Assembly: GCA_946408345.1 (NCBI GenBank)
Contig: CAMJRR010000004.1
Span: forward strand, 1 to 64,000
Source: an uncultured Bacteroidales bacterium
Lineage (GTDB): Bacteria > Bacteroidota > Bacteroidia > Bacteroidales > F082
Reading direction: 5' to 3'
Length of the DNA: 64,000 nt
Shown here: in pieces, positions 47,364 through 57,280 of the stretch
How positions within the stretch are numbered: the stretch's first letter is position 1
Layout of the letters: the number at the start of each line of letters is the position of its first letter
Notes under the pieces: generated by a model
Seen by the model: only the letters and a program-made list of their open reading frames with translations
The model's database searches: none
Told to the model about the DNA's origin: nothing
Position numbers and translations under genes: made by a program

Positions 47364-47440
47364 GGCTGAAGGGCTGTCGTACCACGGCAGCCGCATAATA
47401 AAAATGGCACGGCAGCCGCCACAATGTGACAACCTTACAA
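47364..47440. repeat. Second-family palindrome fragments (GGGCTGTCGTACCACGGCAGCCGC / CGGCAGCCGCCACAATGTGACAACC)
   Basis: Same sequence family as 26024-26094. Confidence 0.75.
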
Positions 47441-47473
47441 CCTAACAATGAAAACCAACAAAATCAATGTAAT

Positions 47474-48322
47474 ATGAAAAAGCAACTTTCCATTATGATG
47501 GCTCTGGCCGTATTGGCCATTGGCATCGTCACATCTTGCAAAAAAGACCCTATCCCGAACAACAACGAACAGAATAACGAGCAACCTTCCGACACTATCC
47601 CTAGCGGGAATGATACTATTCCTAACGGGAATGACACCATACCCATAGTAATTGATGGCATCCGTTTTGGCGATACCACTGGAATGATTGTCACCACCTA
47701 CAACACCATCATGGAATTCGATGAAGGACGGAATCCTATCATTCTCGACCTTAACGACGGTGGAATCGATGACATTAAGATTGAAACCTATTACGACGGG
47801 CCCTTGGCGATAGGAGAATTTCAAACCCTCACCTTGCACTGCCTTAATGACCATACCGAGCTGCTTGGTGATAGTATCGTAAAAGAGAGCTACTCACATC
47901 GTGAAACGACCTATGACACTATCGATGACTACATTGTCATTACCCACGCATATACATTTTCAACATGCGAGACAATAGAAGAAAACGACCCCGTTAACAC
48001 CTCAAAAGTGTTTGAGGTCTTCGCCAATGATTATGATAACACTTTGGGTGCTGAAGATCATTTTCAAACCGGTAACGCCGTTTTGTTTAGGGAAAATGTC
48101 AAGTATAGTTTGGCATACCCTGGAGATGAAATAGTTGATGTCGACTATTATAACAACATCTACGACTGCTGGAACTTCCCGACCGATGAAGAGAAATACA
48201 TTGGCTTCAGAATCACCAAAAACGGTAATTCACGTTACGGCTGGTTAAAAATCAAATTGCATCCGACTTGGGGCGGTAAAGTGGTCAACACAGAGCTCAT
48301 CGAAACCGCCATACAGAAATAG
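47474..48322 (+). CDS. Hypothetical lipoprotein with DTIPxGN repeats
   Basis: MKKQLSIMMALAVLAIGIVTSCKKDPIPNN lipobox; DTIPSGNDTIPNGNDTIP. Confidence 0.75.
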   Translation: MKKQLSIMMALAVLAIGIVTSCKKDPIPNNNEQNNEQPSDTIPSGNDTIPNGNDTIPIVIDGIRFGDTTGMIVTTYNTIMEFDEGRNPIILDLNDGGIDDIKIETYYDGPLAIGEFQTLTLHCLNDHTELLGDSIVKESYSHRETTYDTIDDYIVITHAYTFSTCETIEENDPVNTSKVFEVFANDYDNTLGAEDHFQTGNAVLFRENVKYSLAYPGDEIVDVDYYNNIYDCWNFPTDEEKYIGFRITKNGNSRYGWLKIKLHPTWGGKVVNTELIETAIQK

Positions 48323-48336
48323 AAATCTGCACTTGC

Positions 48337-51300
48337 TTACCTCACATTCGCCTTCAAACGGTCGGCAATCTTCTTCTTCAGCTCATAATACAACTGTTCG
48401 CGGTCGCTGCGCTTATTGGGCTTGTAGAGGTTGGGATACTTGCAGTCTTCAAGCTTGTAATCCAACTTATTGAGTGGCCCTGAAATCTTCAATCCCAAAC
48501 GTACAGGCAGCGGAGACTGTGTCACTGAAAGATGGTATTCACCATTCTTGTCTAAGGTCATGCGACCATCCACCGTAACCTTGTATTTCCCAATGGCGAT
48601 TTGCGACGGCCAAAGATCAATTTCATCTTTGAAAGCAGTAAGCTGTACATCGAGGCTGTCGACACGATACTCGCCATTGGTGCTAACATCCAGCATGTCG
48701 GTAATCTTCGTGAAAGTGAATTTGTCTTTCACAGTTAGGTTCTTGCCCTCAATGTCGGCGGCAGCACGAAGGGTTGAAATCTTAGGTTCGTAATTTGACT
48801 TGAGATTGGTCTCCGCACCAATATGTAGCTCAGCTTGCCCATCGAAGGTTTTCAGCATAGGCACCAGAGTGTCGATATACGGAATCATGTGTAGCAAATC
48901 GTTAATTTGCACATCAAGCAGGTGAAAATCCATGGCCAGAAACAGATTGTTCTTACGCGGTGATTGGTACATCGCGATGAGTTGCATTTGGGCGGCCTTG
49001 TTGGTGAATCCTATTTCCTGCAAAATCAAAGTGCCATCCTTCACAGTTATTGTTCCACTAAGGTTGTTCAAGTCGAAGTTATCGTACAATGACTTCTTTG
49101 TTTTGACAACAAAATTGAAATCAACGCCTTCGGGTACCATGAAGGGATTGTCTTCTTGAGTTTCGGTCTCCCCCTTTCCAGTGGCTAAATCTGAATCATC
49201 CGAGCGCCCAAAACCACTGGTCAAATCCATTATTTCATTGATATTCAACATATCAGAAGTCAATTGCAACTCACCTTTCATCAGATTTTTATGGTCTTCT
49301 ATCCATTCCTTGATGCCTATCACGCTACCTTGCAGACTCAAGTCTGATTGGCCGATGCGGAAGGTACTCTTCTTGAAATCCAATGCACTGGAATTGAACA
49401 AGAAATCAATGTTGTTGATACGGATGTCCTCCTCTATACCAGCCATCTGCACCACGGCATTGCCGAGTAAAAAGTCCGCCGTAGGATTCCATTGGTTCAG
49501 GAAGTCCGTCTTCCCTTTATCCTGATTCACCGACGCATCGATTTTCAGCAAATTGGTATTTAAGGCATAGCCTTTACCCATATTGGCGACCACCTCCTTG
49601 CCATTGAAAGTGACACGGGCTTTCAAACCATCCGCGCTTTTCTCTGGCATGGTGACGAGGGCAATTGCTGGTGTATTAAAAGTGGCTTTAATCGTATCGT
49701 AAACCACATCTAAATGGCTGAAATTCATGTCGGCCTTCAAATCCATCTTTTCCATGCCACCCTTGAAATGGTCGGCGGTGAGCTTGATGTCAGGATGTTT
49801 CAAGTCCGCATTGATGCCTTTGCCGACTTGGGCTTGAAGCGCATTGGAAGCCAAAGAAACGTAAGCTCCTTTACGCCCCTTTTCCTTCGCCGAGGCTGGC
49901 AAAACAAGGGCAACGTTCATCAAAGGCGAAGCGGCGTGGATGGTGTCTCTATCGAAGGCAAAATCCTTGATTTTCAGGTTAGCCTTCGCTGATAAACGAT
50001 TCAGATTATAATCCTTAAGCGATTTCATCAACTGATCAACAGTGAAATTAGTGGTCAGATCAAGATTGGTGCGACCATTCAGTTTCATCGTTTTAGGCAG
50101 GAAGGTTTTCAAATCCGTCATTGGAACGTCGCCAATCACTTTGAGTTTCAAGCCTATATCACCCAACAAATCGTCCACCAATCCATTGGCAGTCAAGCTG
50201 CTACGATTGAATTTGGCATCCAGACTATTGACCGTGACACTGCCTTTGTTTTCATTAAGATCCAAGTCCAAAAAGGCATCCAAATTGACCGCCGTAAACG
50301 GATAAGGAAGGCTTGGCACATTCACCATTGCGTTATCTGTCAATATTTTAGCCGAAATAATGGGCAAAAGGCTGTCGTTATAAGTACCCTTGACCTCGGC
50401 CTCAGTAAGGGTAAGCTTACCTTCATACGATATGCGACTCAATTTCTTTTGCAACTGTTCTGGCAGGTAAGTTAATACTTCTTCAATGGATAAAATATTG
50501 GTATTCAGTCCTAAATCAAGATTGACATCCCCGTTTTTGGCCACTTCGGCATCACCAACAATATTAATCAGGAAATGATTCAAACCAATCTGAGCCTGAT
50601 TAAGACGACCTTTCAAGTTATTGATACTGAACTGCAAAGGCAGGTCAAGGCTCAAAGTATCGTTTTTGAGATAGGTTTCTTTCAAATCTAAGCTGATGTC
50701 GGGAGTATTCAGTTTCAGTGTACCATTGATTTGGTCCAATTGAGCGAGTTCACCATCAAAGCCAAGATTCAAAGTCTTCAGTGCCAACTGCATAGCTTTC
50801 ATCTTCAAGTCCATGACTGCGGCGTTCAGTGTCAAGTCTGCATCTATGTCTTTGTCTTGCATTTTGCCTTTCAGGTCGAGGTTGAGGTCTTTGACTTGGG
50901 CTACCATGCCATTACGGTCGTCGGTGTAGAGCAAAGTTGAATTCTTCAGTTTTATTTCCTCAATATCAACCAGATAATCAAAAGTATTGGTGGTATCATT
51001 GTCTTCCTTTTTGTTAAAAACATCAAGGTTGCTATTGCCAATAGAATCGGTATAGAGGTTGACAAAAGCACTTTCAAGAAGACATCTTCTAATCACTATC
51101 TCCTTTTCTTTCAATAGTTTCTTAATATCGACCGCAACAATCAAGTTATCGATATTGGCCAATGTGTCAGACGGTGCCCCCCCCATGGGGTTGATAAGCG
51201 CTACTTTCTCTATGTCAATGCCCACATTGGGAAAGGTCTTGAACAACGTGAGGTCGGCCTTGCCCAATTGCATCTCGCAGTTGACAAACTCAGGAGCATA

Positions 51301-51426
51301 TTTCTTGACCATCTTGGTGAGCCGCCCCGATGAGGTTATCATTGTCGCAACGATGACAGCCACAACGATTACCAATCCAACAAGGGAAGCCAAAGTTATT
51401 CCAGCGATTTTCAGTACTTTTTTCAT
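48337..51426 (-). CDS. AsmA family protein
   Basis: MKKVLKIAGITLASLVGLVIVVAVIVATMITSSGRLTKMVKKYAPEFVNCEMQLGKADLTLFKTFPNVGIDIEKVALIN. Confidence 0.85.
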   Translation of the reverse strand: MKKVLKIAGITLASLVGLVIVVAVIVATMITSSGRLTKMVKKYAPEFVNCEMQLGKADLTLFKTFPNVGIDIEKVALINPMGGAPSDTLANIDNLIVAVDIKKLLKEKEIVIRRCLLESAFVNLYTDSIGNSNLDVFNKKEDNDTTNTFDYLVDIEEIKLKNSTLLYTDDRNGMVAQVKDLNLDLKGKMQDKDIDADLTLNAAVMDLKMKAMQLALKTLNLGFDGELAQLDQINGTLKLNTPDISLDLKETYLKNDTLSLDLPLQFSINNLKGRLNQAQIGLNHFLINIVGDAEVAKNGDVNLDLGLNTNILSIEEVLTYLPEQLQKKLSRISYEGKLTLTEAEVKGTYNDSLLPIISAKILTDNAMVNVPSLPYPFTAVNLDAFLDLDLNENKGSVTVNSLDAKFNRSSLTANGLVDDLLGDIGLKLKVIGDVPMTDLKTFLPKTMKLNGRTNLDLTTNFTVDQLMKSLKDYNLNRLSAKANLKIKDFAFDRDTIHAASPLMNVALVLPASAKEKGRKGAYVSLASNALQAQVGKGINADLKHPDIKLTADHFKGGMEKMDLKADMNFSHLDVVYDTIKATFNTPAIALVTMPEKSADGLKARVTFNGKEVVANMGKGYALNTNLLKIDASVNQDKGKTDFLNQWNPTADFLLGNAVVQMAGIEEDIRINNIDFLFNSSALDFKKSTFRIGQSDLSLQGSVIGIKEWIEDHKNLMKGELQLTSDMLNINEIMDLTSGFGRSDDSDLATGKGETETQEDNPFMVPEGVDFNFVVKTKKSLYDNFDLNNLSGTITVKDGTLILQEIGFTNKAAQMQLIAMYQSPRKNNLFLAMDFHLLDVQINDLLHMIPYIDTLVPMLKTFDGQAELHIGAETNLKSNYEPKISTLRAAADIEGKNLTVKDKFTFTKITDMLDVSTNGEYRVDSLDVQLTAFKDEIDLWPSQIAIGKYKVTVDGRMTLDKNGEYHLSVTQSPLPVRLGLKISGPLNKLDYKLEDCKYPNLYKPNKRSDREQLYYELKKKIADRLKANVR

Positions 51427-51468
51427 ATAAAATCCATATATTTGTAGAGAGCCACATGCTTGACACAA

Positions 51469-51831
51469 TTAGTCCACTTTTGAAAAATAATGTGTCTTCC
51501 CAAAATCATCGTGATAAGTCAAGTTATTGGAATTCAGCATAGTTACAGTATACACTTTGGGAACGGTGACAAAAGTCCCAATATGTTCATGAATGAGCGT
51601 CGAGCCTTCCAATGTCCATTTGAAAAGCTGGGCTTCCTCTTCCTCGACATCGTCGCTTGCATCCCAAGTGGCACCATAGCCGGTCTCGTCATAGCGTTCA
51701 TAAACAGAGCCTTCCTGCCAACGACCATACAGCATTGAGGCATCAAAACTATCGTCGCTGAAGTTCAAGTCGCCGCAAGAACTGAAACCCAACAAGAGAA
51801 CTGCACCTAAAAGAAAAACAATCTTTTTCAT
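51469..51831 (-). CDS. Small lipoprotein, lipocalin-like
   Basis: Lipobox LLGFSSCGD; YGRWQEGSVYERYDETG...FKWTLEGSTLIHEH...YTVTMLNSNNLTYHD. Confidence 0.6.
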   Translation of the reverse strand: MKKIVFLLGAVLLLGFSSCGDLNFSDDSFDASMLYGRWQEGSVYERYDETGYGATWDASDDVEEEEAQLFKWTLEGSTLIHEHIGTFVTVPKVYTVTMLNSNNLTYHDDFGKTHYFSKVD

Positions 51832-51940
51832 AAAGTTATGAGTTTAAAGCCATTCATAATCCCAGCAAATATCATGCAAATAGAATTTTCCGCAAAAGTA
51901 AGATTAATTTTCTATTTTTGCATCAATATATCGTTTTATC

Positions 51941-52753
51941 ATGCAAGACCTCAACATTGCCTATCTTCAAGCTGACCTCAAATGGGAGGACAAGGATGCT
52001 AACTTGTCGCATTTCAGCCACTTAATGGAACAAGTACGTCCCGACACCGATTTGATTCTCATTCCTGAGACGTTCACCACAGGCTTTCCCGTCGACCCAA
52101 AGCAATTTGCCGAAACCGTAGACGGGCCGACAATGCAGTGGCTACGCGAACAAGCTAAAACCAAAAATGCCGTCATCGCCACCACCTTCCCTTTGGACAT
52201 CGACGGGCACTACTACAACAGTCTCGTTTGGATGCGACCCGATGGCAGTTATGAGCTGTATTTCAAACGGCACACCTTCACCATGGGTGGTGAGGATAAG
52301 CTGGTAGAACGTGGTGAGAAACAACTGATTGTGGAACTGAAGGGCTGGCGTATCAAACCTATGGTGTGCTATGACATCCGCTTTCCCGTGTGGGCGCGCA
52401 ACCGTTACGAAAATGGACAATATGAATACGACTTAGCCTTCTATCTCGCCAACTTCCCTGATTCGAGGATGATTGTATGGAACACGCTTTTAGTGGCTCG
52501 CGCCATCGAGAACCAAGCTTATTGGATTGGCGTGAACCGCGTCGGCGAAGACGCCAACGATTTACATTATAGTGGCGAGTCGCAGGTCATCAATTCCCGC
52601 GGTGAGGTCATCTCGAAAGCGGAGCCCTACCAAGAAGCCGTGATGCATTGCACTTTGGACTATGAAAAGCTGGAACGCTTCAGAAAAAAATTTCCCTTGG
52701 GGCCGGACTGGGATGAGTTTGAAATTTCTGGCCTGCTTCGTTCTTCGCAGTGA
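51941..52753 (+). CDS. Carbon-nitrogen hydrolase (nitrilase/omega-amidase, YafV-like)
   Basis: LILIPETFTTGFP, MVCYDIRFPVWARN, LLVARAIENQAYWIGVNRVG. Confidence 0.9.
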   Translation: MQDLNIAYLQADLKWEDKDANLSHFSHLMEQVRPDTDLILIPETFTTGFPVDPKQFAETVDGPTMQWLREQAKTKNAVIATTFPLDIDGHYYNSLVWMRPDGSYELYFKRHTFTMGGEDKLVERGEKQLIVELKGWRIKPMVCYDIRFPVWARNRYENGQYEYDLAFYLANFPDSRMIVWNTLLVARAIENQAYWIGVNRVGEDANDLHYSGESQVINSRGEVISKAEPYQEAVMHCTLDYEKLERFRKKFPLGPDWDEFEISGLLRSSQ

Positions 52754-52797
52754 CACAAAGCGAAAACTGAACAACTGAAAACTAAAAACTGAAAACA

Positions 52798-53238
52798 ATG
52801 CTCTCCGTTTTCTCCGACGAATACTACATGAAACAGGCCTACCAAGAGGCTGAAAAAGCCCTTGAGGCCGACGAAATTCCCATTGGCGCCGTAGTGGTGT
52901 GCAACAACAAAATTATTGCCCGTGCCCACAACCAAACCGAGACCCTCAACGACGTGACCGCCCACGCCGAGATGCTGGCCATCACTGCTGCTGCCAACGC
53001 TTTGGGGGCAAAGTATTTGGACGAATGCACACTCTATGTCACCCTTGAGCCCTGTCCAATGTGTGCCGGTGCTTTGTGCCATTCACATATTGGAAAAGTC
53101 GTTTGGGCTGCCGATGACCCGAAAAACGGCTTTTCACGTTTCTGCAATATTCTACACCCCAAGACAAAGACTGAAACAGGCATAATGCGGGAGGAATGTC
53201 TCTCGCTGCTGACGGAGTTCTTCAAAAAGAGAAGATGA
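52798..53238 (+). CDS. tadA: tRNA-specific adenosine deaminase
   Basis: HAEMLAITAAANALGAKYLDECTLYVTLEPCPMCAGAL zinc/catalytic motifs. Confidence 0.92.
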   Translation: MLSVFSDEYYMKQAYQEAEKALEADEIPIGAVVVCNNKIIARAHNQTETLNDVTAHAEMLAITAAANALGAKYLDECTLYVTLEPCPMCAGALCHSHIGKVVWAADDPKNGFSRFCNILHPKTKTETGIMREECLSLLTEFFKKRR

Positions 53239-53339
53239 TTCCTCACGCAAAATCCGCAGAAAGCGCAGAACCTACCGGCCATAAGCTTAGCGTCGCTTTG
53301 CGTTTCACATGATTCTGCGTATTCTGTGTGCAAAAAAAT

Positions 53340-55124
53340 TCAATCTTCCGAGATTTCACTCATCATGGCGCGATAGGCTGAGAACACATTGGCACGCGAG
53401 ACATAGCCCAAATACTTCCCTTCTTGGATTACGGGAATATTGTATTTGCCCGACTTCTGGAACTTATGCACAATCTCCTCCATAGGCTCCTCAGGGTGGA
53501 TAACGTAATCAGGAAGGACGGCAAAGTTCTGGATGGATTGGTCGTAATAACTCGAATCGAAGAGGATGGGGCGCACATCGTCGAACAGGACATGGCCACA
53601 GAAGAAACCTTCCTTGTCGACCACAGGGAAGATGTTGCGCTTCGATGACGACACCAAAGGCAGCAAGTCGCCGAAAGTGCAATTCGGATCAATAGGGCTG
53701 AAATTGGTCTCAATCAACTGATTAATCGCCATCATGTTGAGAATGCTCTTGTCCTTATTATGTGTCACCTCAACGCCTTTCTCGGCCACAGCATTGGTAT
53801 AGATGGAATGGTTGAAGAACAATCTATTGATGACATAGGCCAAAGCCGAGACAATCATTAGGGGTACGATGAGCGCATAGCCATTGGTGATTTCGGCAAT
53901 GAGGAAAATGCCCGTCAAAGGCGCATGGAGCATACCTGCCACCAAGCCACTCATGCCGACGAGGGCGAACTTTGCAGGATCTAAATTGCCTATACCCAAA
54001 TAGTTGACCAAAGTTGCAAAGAAAAGACCCGTAAAAGCGCCGATGAACAAGGCTGGAGCGAAAGTACCACCTACACCGCCCGCACCAAAGGTAAAAGCAG
54101 TGGCAAATGCCTTCAGCAGAATCATGCCAGCAAAAAGGATGATGACTACCAAATCAAGGTCTTTGAACTTAGCAAACCAAGGATTGCCGAATACAGGGCT
54201 ATAATCACCGCGCAAAGCTGAGTTGATGGCCTCATAGCCTTCGCCGTAAAGAGCGGGGAACAAGAAAATTAAAATACCCAACATCGTACCACCTACAAAA
54301 AACCTCGTCCATGGTGATTGTATCTTTTTAAAACGTTTCTCTACTCCGAACGACACCTTCAGAAAATAGGCAGACACCAAACCTGCGAAGAGGCCCAACA
54401 GCACATAATACAATGCATTGGACGGAATGAAACCTTCGGCAATAACCGTTGGATACTCCACAGTCTGACCCAAAAACCAATAGGCCGTCAGAATAGCGAC
54501 AAACGAAGAGCAGATGATAGGTACTAAAGCATTGAGCGACAGGTCTATCATGAACACTTCTAGGGCAAATACGATGCCTGTGATAGGCGCCTGAAAAATA
54601 GCCGCCAATGCTGCCGCACCGCCCATACCAATGAGCAAGATGGTGTGCTTATAGTCTAATTTCAGCAACTGAGCAATATTGGAGCCGATGCTGCCACCTG
54701 TTGATACACTGGGACCTTCCAATCCCACCGAACCGCCAAAGCCAACGGTCAAAGCACTTGTGATGATACTCGACCAAGTGCTGCTGCGGTCCACCTTGCC
54801 CTTGTTTTTCGAGATATCGTAAAGTATTCCAGGGATGCCGTGGCCGACGTTTTTTCTCAAAATGTACTTGCAAAACAAGATGGTCAGCAAGATACCGATG
54901 GCGGGACAGATGAAAAAGAGGAAATGTGCATATTGACCCTGAAAATTGAACACCAATTCCCGGATGCCATGGGCCAGTTTCTTGATGATGACGGCAGCCG
55001 CACCCGCAAGGAAACCTGTTGGGATGCTGAGCAATAGCATGAACCGGCGATCCGTCATGTGGGTCGCACGCCATGTATTGAACTGATCAATCCATCCGTT
55101 AAGCTTATCTTTTAACACAGTCAC
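53340..55124 (-). CDS. ClC-type chloride channel/antiporter with C-terminal CBS domains
   Basis: GSVGLEGPSVSTGGSIGSN, GAGGVGGTFAPALFIGAFTG, CBS-like C-terminus. Confidence 0.92.
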   Translation of the reverse strand: MTVLKDKLNGWIDQFNTWRATHMTDRRFMLLLSIPTGFLAGAAAVIIKKLAHGIRELVFNFQGQYAHFLFFICPAIGILLTILFCKYILRKNVGHGIPGILYDISKNKGKVDRSSTWSSIITSALTVGFGGSVGLEGPSVSTGGSIGSNIAQLLKLDYKHTILLIGMGGAAALAAIFQAPITGIVFALEVFMIDLSLNALVPIICSSFVAILTAYWFLGQTVEYPTVIAEGFIPSNALYYVLLGLFAGLVSAYFLKVSFGVEKRFKKIQSPWTRFFVGGTMLGILIFLFPALYGEGYEAINSALRGDYSPVFGNPWFAKFKDLDLVVIILFAGMILLKAFATAFTFGAGGVGGTFAPALFIGAFTGLFFATLVNYLGIGNLDPAKFALVGMSGLVAGMLHAPLTGIFLIAEITNGYALIVPLMIVSALAYVINRLFFNHSIYTNAVAEKGVEVTHNKDKSILNMMAINQLIETNFSPIDPNCTFGDLLPLVSSSKRNIFPVVDKEGFFCGHVLFDDVRPILFDSSYYDQSIQNFAVLPDYVIHPEEPMEEIVHKFQKSGKYNIPVIQEGKYLGYVSRANVFSAYRAMMSEISED

Positions 55125-55220
55125 TCTCTTTTTTTCGGCCGCTAAAATAGGAAAAAGTAACGCGCAAAGAAAAAAGAAATGACTTTTTCACTATTTTCGC
55201 AGTTTAATATAATCATACGG

Positions 55221-55242
55221 CCCTTCGACAAGCTCAGGGACC
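55221..55242. repeat. CCCTTCGACARGCTCAGGGACC repeat, intergenic
   Basis: cccttcgacaagctcagggacc between divergent clcA-like and exoIII genes. Confidence 0.85.
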
Positions 55243-55301
55243 TTCAAAAGCCAAGGTCGTTGAGCATGTCGAAACGCCGACACTTAGACAAATAGACAAC
55301 C

Positions 55302-56063
55302 ATGAAAATCGTCAGCTACAACGTGAACGGCATCCGTGCGGCCATTAACAAAGGCCTGCTGCAATGGATCAACGACTACCAACCCGATGTGCTCTGCTTC
55401 CAAGAGCTGAAAGCCACCCCCGACCAAATCCCTCTGATGGACTTCGAGATGATGGGCTATCATCATTATTGGTTTCCTGCGCAAAAGAAAGGTTATAGTG
55501 GTGTGGGGCTCATCACAAAACGGGAGCCTGACAATGTGGTCTATGGCATGAATGAGCCTTTATACGACAATGAAGGCCGCTTTCTCCGTGCCGACTTTGA
55601 TGACCTTTCGGTAGTGAGTGTCTACCATCCCTCGGGCACCACGGGCGACGAGCGCCAAGCCTTCAAGATGGTGTGGCTCGACTTCTTCCGCAAGTATGTC
55701 AACGAATTGAGAAAAGAACGCCCCAACCTGGTGCTCTCTGGCGACTACAACATCTGCCACGAGGACATCGACATCAACAACCCGAGAAAACATGACACCT
55801 CATCGGGATTTCTGCCCGAGGAGCGCCAATGGATGACCGACTTCCTCAGCGACGGCTACATCGACAGTTTTAGACATTTGGTGAAGGAGCCCAACCAATA
55901 CAGCTGGTGGAGTTTTCGCGCTGGCGCCCGTGCTAAGAACCTCGGTTGGCGCATCGACTACCACATGGTGACCGACAACCTTGAGAGCCGTATCGCCAAC
56001 GTTGGCATCCTGCCCGAGGTGATGCACTCTGACCATTGTCCTATTGTATTGGAATTGGCATAA
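55302..56063 (+). CDS. xth: Exodeoxyribonuclease III
   Basis: MKIVSYNVNGIRAAINKGL, VLCFQELKA, LSGDYNICHEDID, WRIDYHMVTDNL, HSDHCPIVLEL. Confidence 0.93.
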   Translation: MKIVSYNVNGIRAAINKGLLQWINDYQPDVLCFQELKATPDQIPLMDFEMMGYHHYWFPAQKKGYSGVGLITKREPDNVVYGMNEPLYDNEGRFLRADFDDLSVVSVYHPSGTTGDERQAFKMVWLDFFRKYVNELRKERPNLVLSGDYNICHEDIDINNPRKHDTSSGFLPEERQWMTDFLSDGYIDSFRHLVKEPNQYSWWSFRAGARAKNLGWRIDYHMVTDNLESRIANVGILPEVMHSDHCPIVLELA

Positions 56064-56093
56064 ACTCCGACATATCTTATAGCTAGCCTCCTA

Positions 56094-56285
56094 TGTCATT
56101 CCCGCGTGAGCAAGTGTGTTGGAGGGAAATGCTTTGCATTCGACGTAGTCAATCTATGGGAGGCGGTTCAAAGCAGAAAAACCTTATTGACACGGCATCA
56201 GAAAGCATAGATTCCTGCCATCGCACCGCCTTACGTAGGAATGACATGCTTTCTGTTGCCTGCTTCTGCCCTCGCGGGGATGACA
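56094..56285. repeat. TGTCATTCCCGCG-type inverted repeats (56094-56106, 56238-56246, 56273-56285)
   Basis: tgtcattcccgcg ... ggaatgaca ... cgcggggatgaca. Confidence 0.65.
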
Positions 56286-56363
56286 TACTTGTTGAGGCCT
56301 GCAACAATTCACCACATGGTAAACGTTTTTTCAAAACATTTGTTCCTATCTCAGAAAAAGTAG

Positions 56364-56371
56364 TACCTTTG
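56364..56371 (+). promoter_or_regulatory. -7 element TACCTTTG with -33 TTTG (56338) for tRNA-Arg
   Basis: Spacing of about 21 bp; 17 bp upstream of the tRNA. Confidence 0.6.
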
Positions 56372-56388
56372 CAGCGGATTTATCCGAT

Positions 56389-56460
56389 GGCCTAATAGTT
56401 CAAGGGATAGAACGGAAGTTTCCTAAACTTTAAATCTAGGTTCGAGTCCTAGTTGGGCTA
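56389..56460 (+). tRNA. tRNA-Arg(CCT)
   Basis: Cloverleaf by eye: acceptor ggcctaa/ttgggct, D arm gttc/gaac, anticodon stem gaagt/actttt with loop TTCCTAA, T arm ctagg-ttcgagt-cctag; CCA not encoded. Confidence 0.9.
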
Positions 56461-56463
56461 CAG

Positions 56464-56498
56464 AAACCCCCATTTTGAAGCCTCAAAATGGGGGTTTT
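56464..56498 (+). terminator. Terminator hairpin after tRNA-Arg
   Basis: aaacccccattttga...tcaaaatgggggtttt. Confidence 0.9.
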
Positions 56499-56512
56499 GG
56501 GTAGTTATATCT

Positions 56513-57080
56513 CTACTCTTTCACCACCATGTTTGTATAGGTCTTCCCATTTTTCATAGTCACTTTCATCAAGTATTGTCCTACTGTAAGATTTTGTAAA
56601 TCAACACTTTCAAAATTCGATTGCACCAAATACACACAACGCCCTTGCAGGTCATAAAATTCTATACGAGCAGGCTGCACATCAGGGGAATACCTTAAGT
56701 GAAGTTGATTTGCGGCGGGATTGGGCCAATAGTCATAGGGACGAACGTAGGTTTCTGCTTCAGGAGTGTTTTCTATACCATTGTCGTTGAAGAAAAAGAA
56801 ACAATAGTTGTGGTAATCATCGTAATTGTAATAGAAACTGCTCACCAAAAACCACCGTCAAACGTATCCATGCGACAATCGGTCTGTCCTATCTTATTGG
56901 CATCTAAACAAAACTGCTGCCAGATGATATTCAGGTCTTTATCCAACTTGACCACGATTATGCGACCTTTCTGTGGAGCGGGTTGCAGATTGCTGGTGCA
57001 ATGGCACGTCCTATATGCAAAATAGATGTTGCCGTCATCCGACTTGGCCAAACCAATAGGATAAGCTATCCAAACATAGC
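56513..57080 (-). pseudogene. Truncated, frameshifted T9SS sorting-domain protein
   Basis: IGLAKSDDGNIYFAYRTCHC...DGGFW* then, in another frame, LVSSFYYNYD...YWPNPAANQLHLRYSPDVQPARIEFYDLQGR...YTNMVVKE; adding one T to the T-run near 56845 joins them; no upstream start. Confidence 0.75.
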
Positions 57081-57280
57081 CTTATTGTGTTTTGATTGTG
57101 TCAAACTAATGTTTTACAATAAATGTTGACATCACATTGAATGTCAATGCTATGGCGAAAATAGAAAGTAACGATTTCTTCATTTTGTTCGTATTTTCCC
57201 TGCAAAATTATAAAACAATTCGCCCAAAACCGCGTTATCATCCTATAAATTCGTATTTTTACCGCCTAAAATTGCATTGT

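Noticed and set aside
53239-53339. Possible hairpin/ncRNA between tadA and the chloride channel gene
   Set aside because: Only weak, short complementarities; nothing beyond an ordinary convergent intergenic gap.
56389-56460. tRNA-Arg as an attachment site for a genomic island
   Set aside because: No integrase and no direct repeat of the tRNA 3' end noticed in the flanking sequence.
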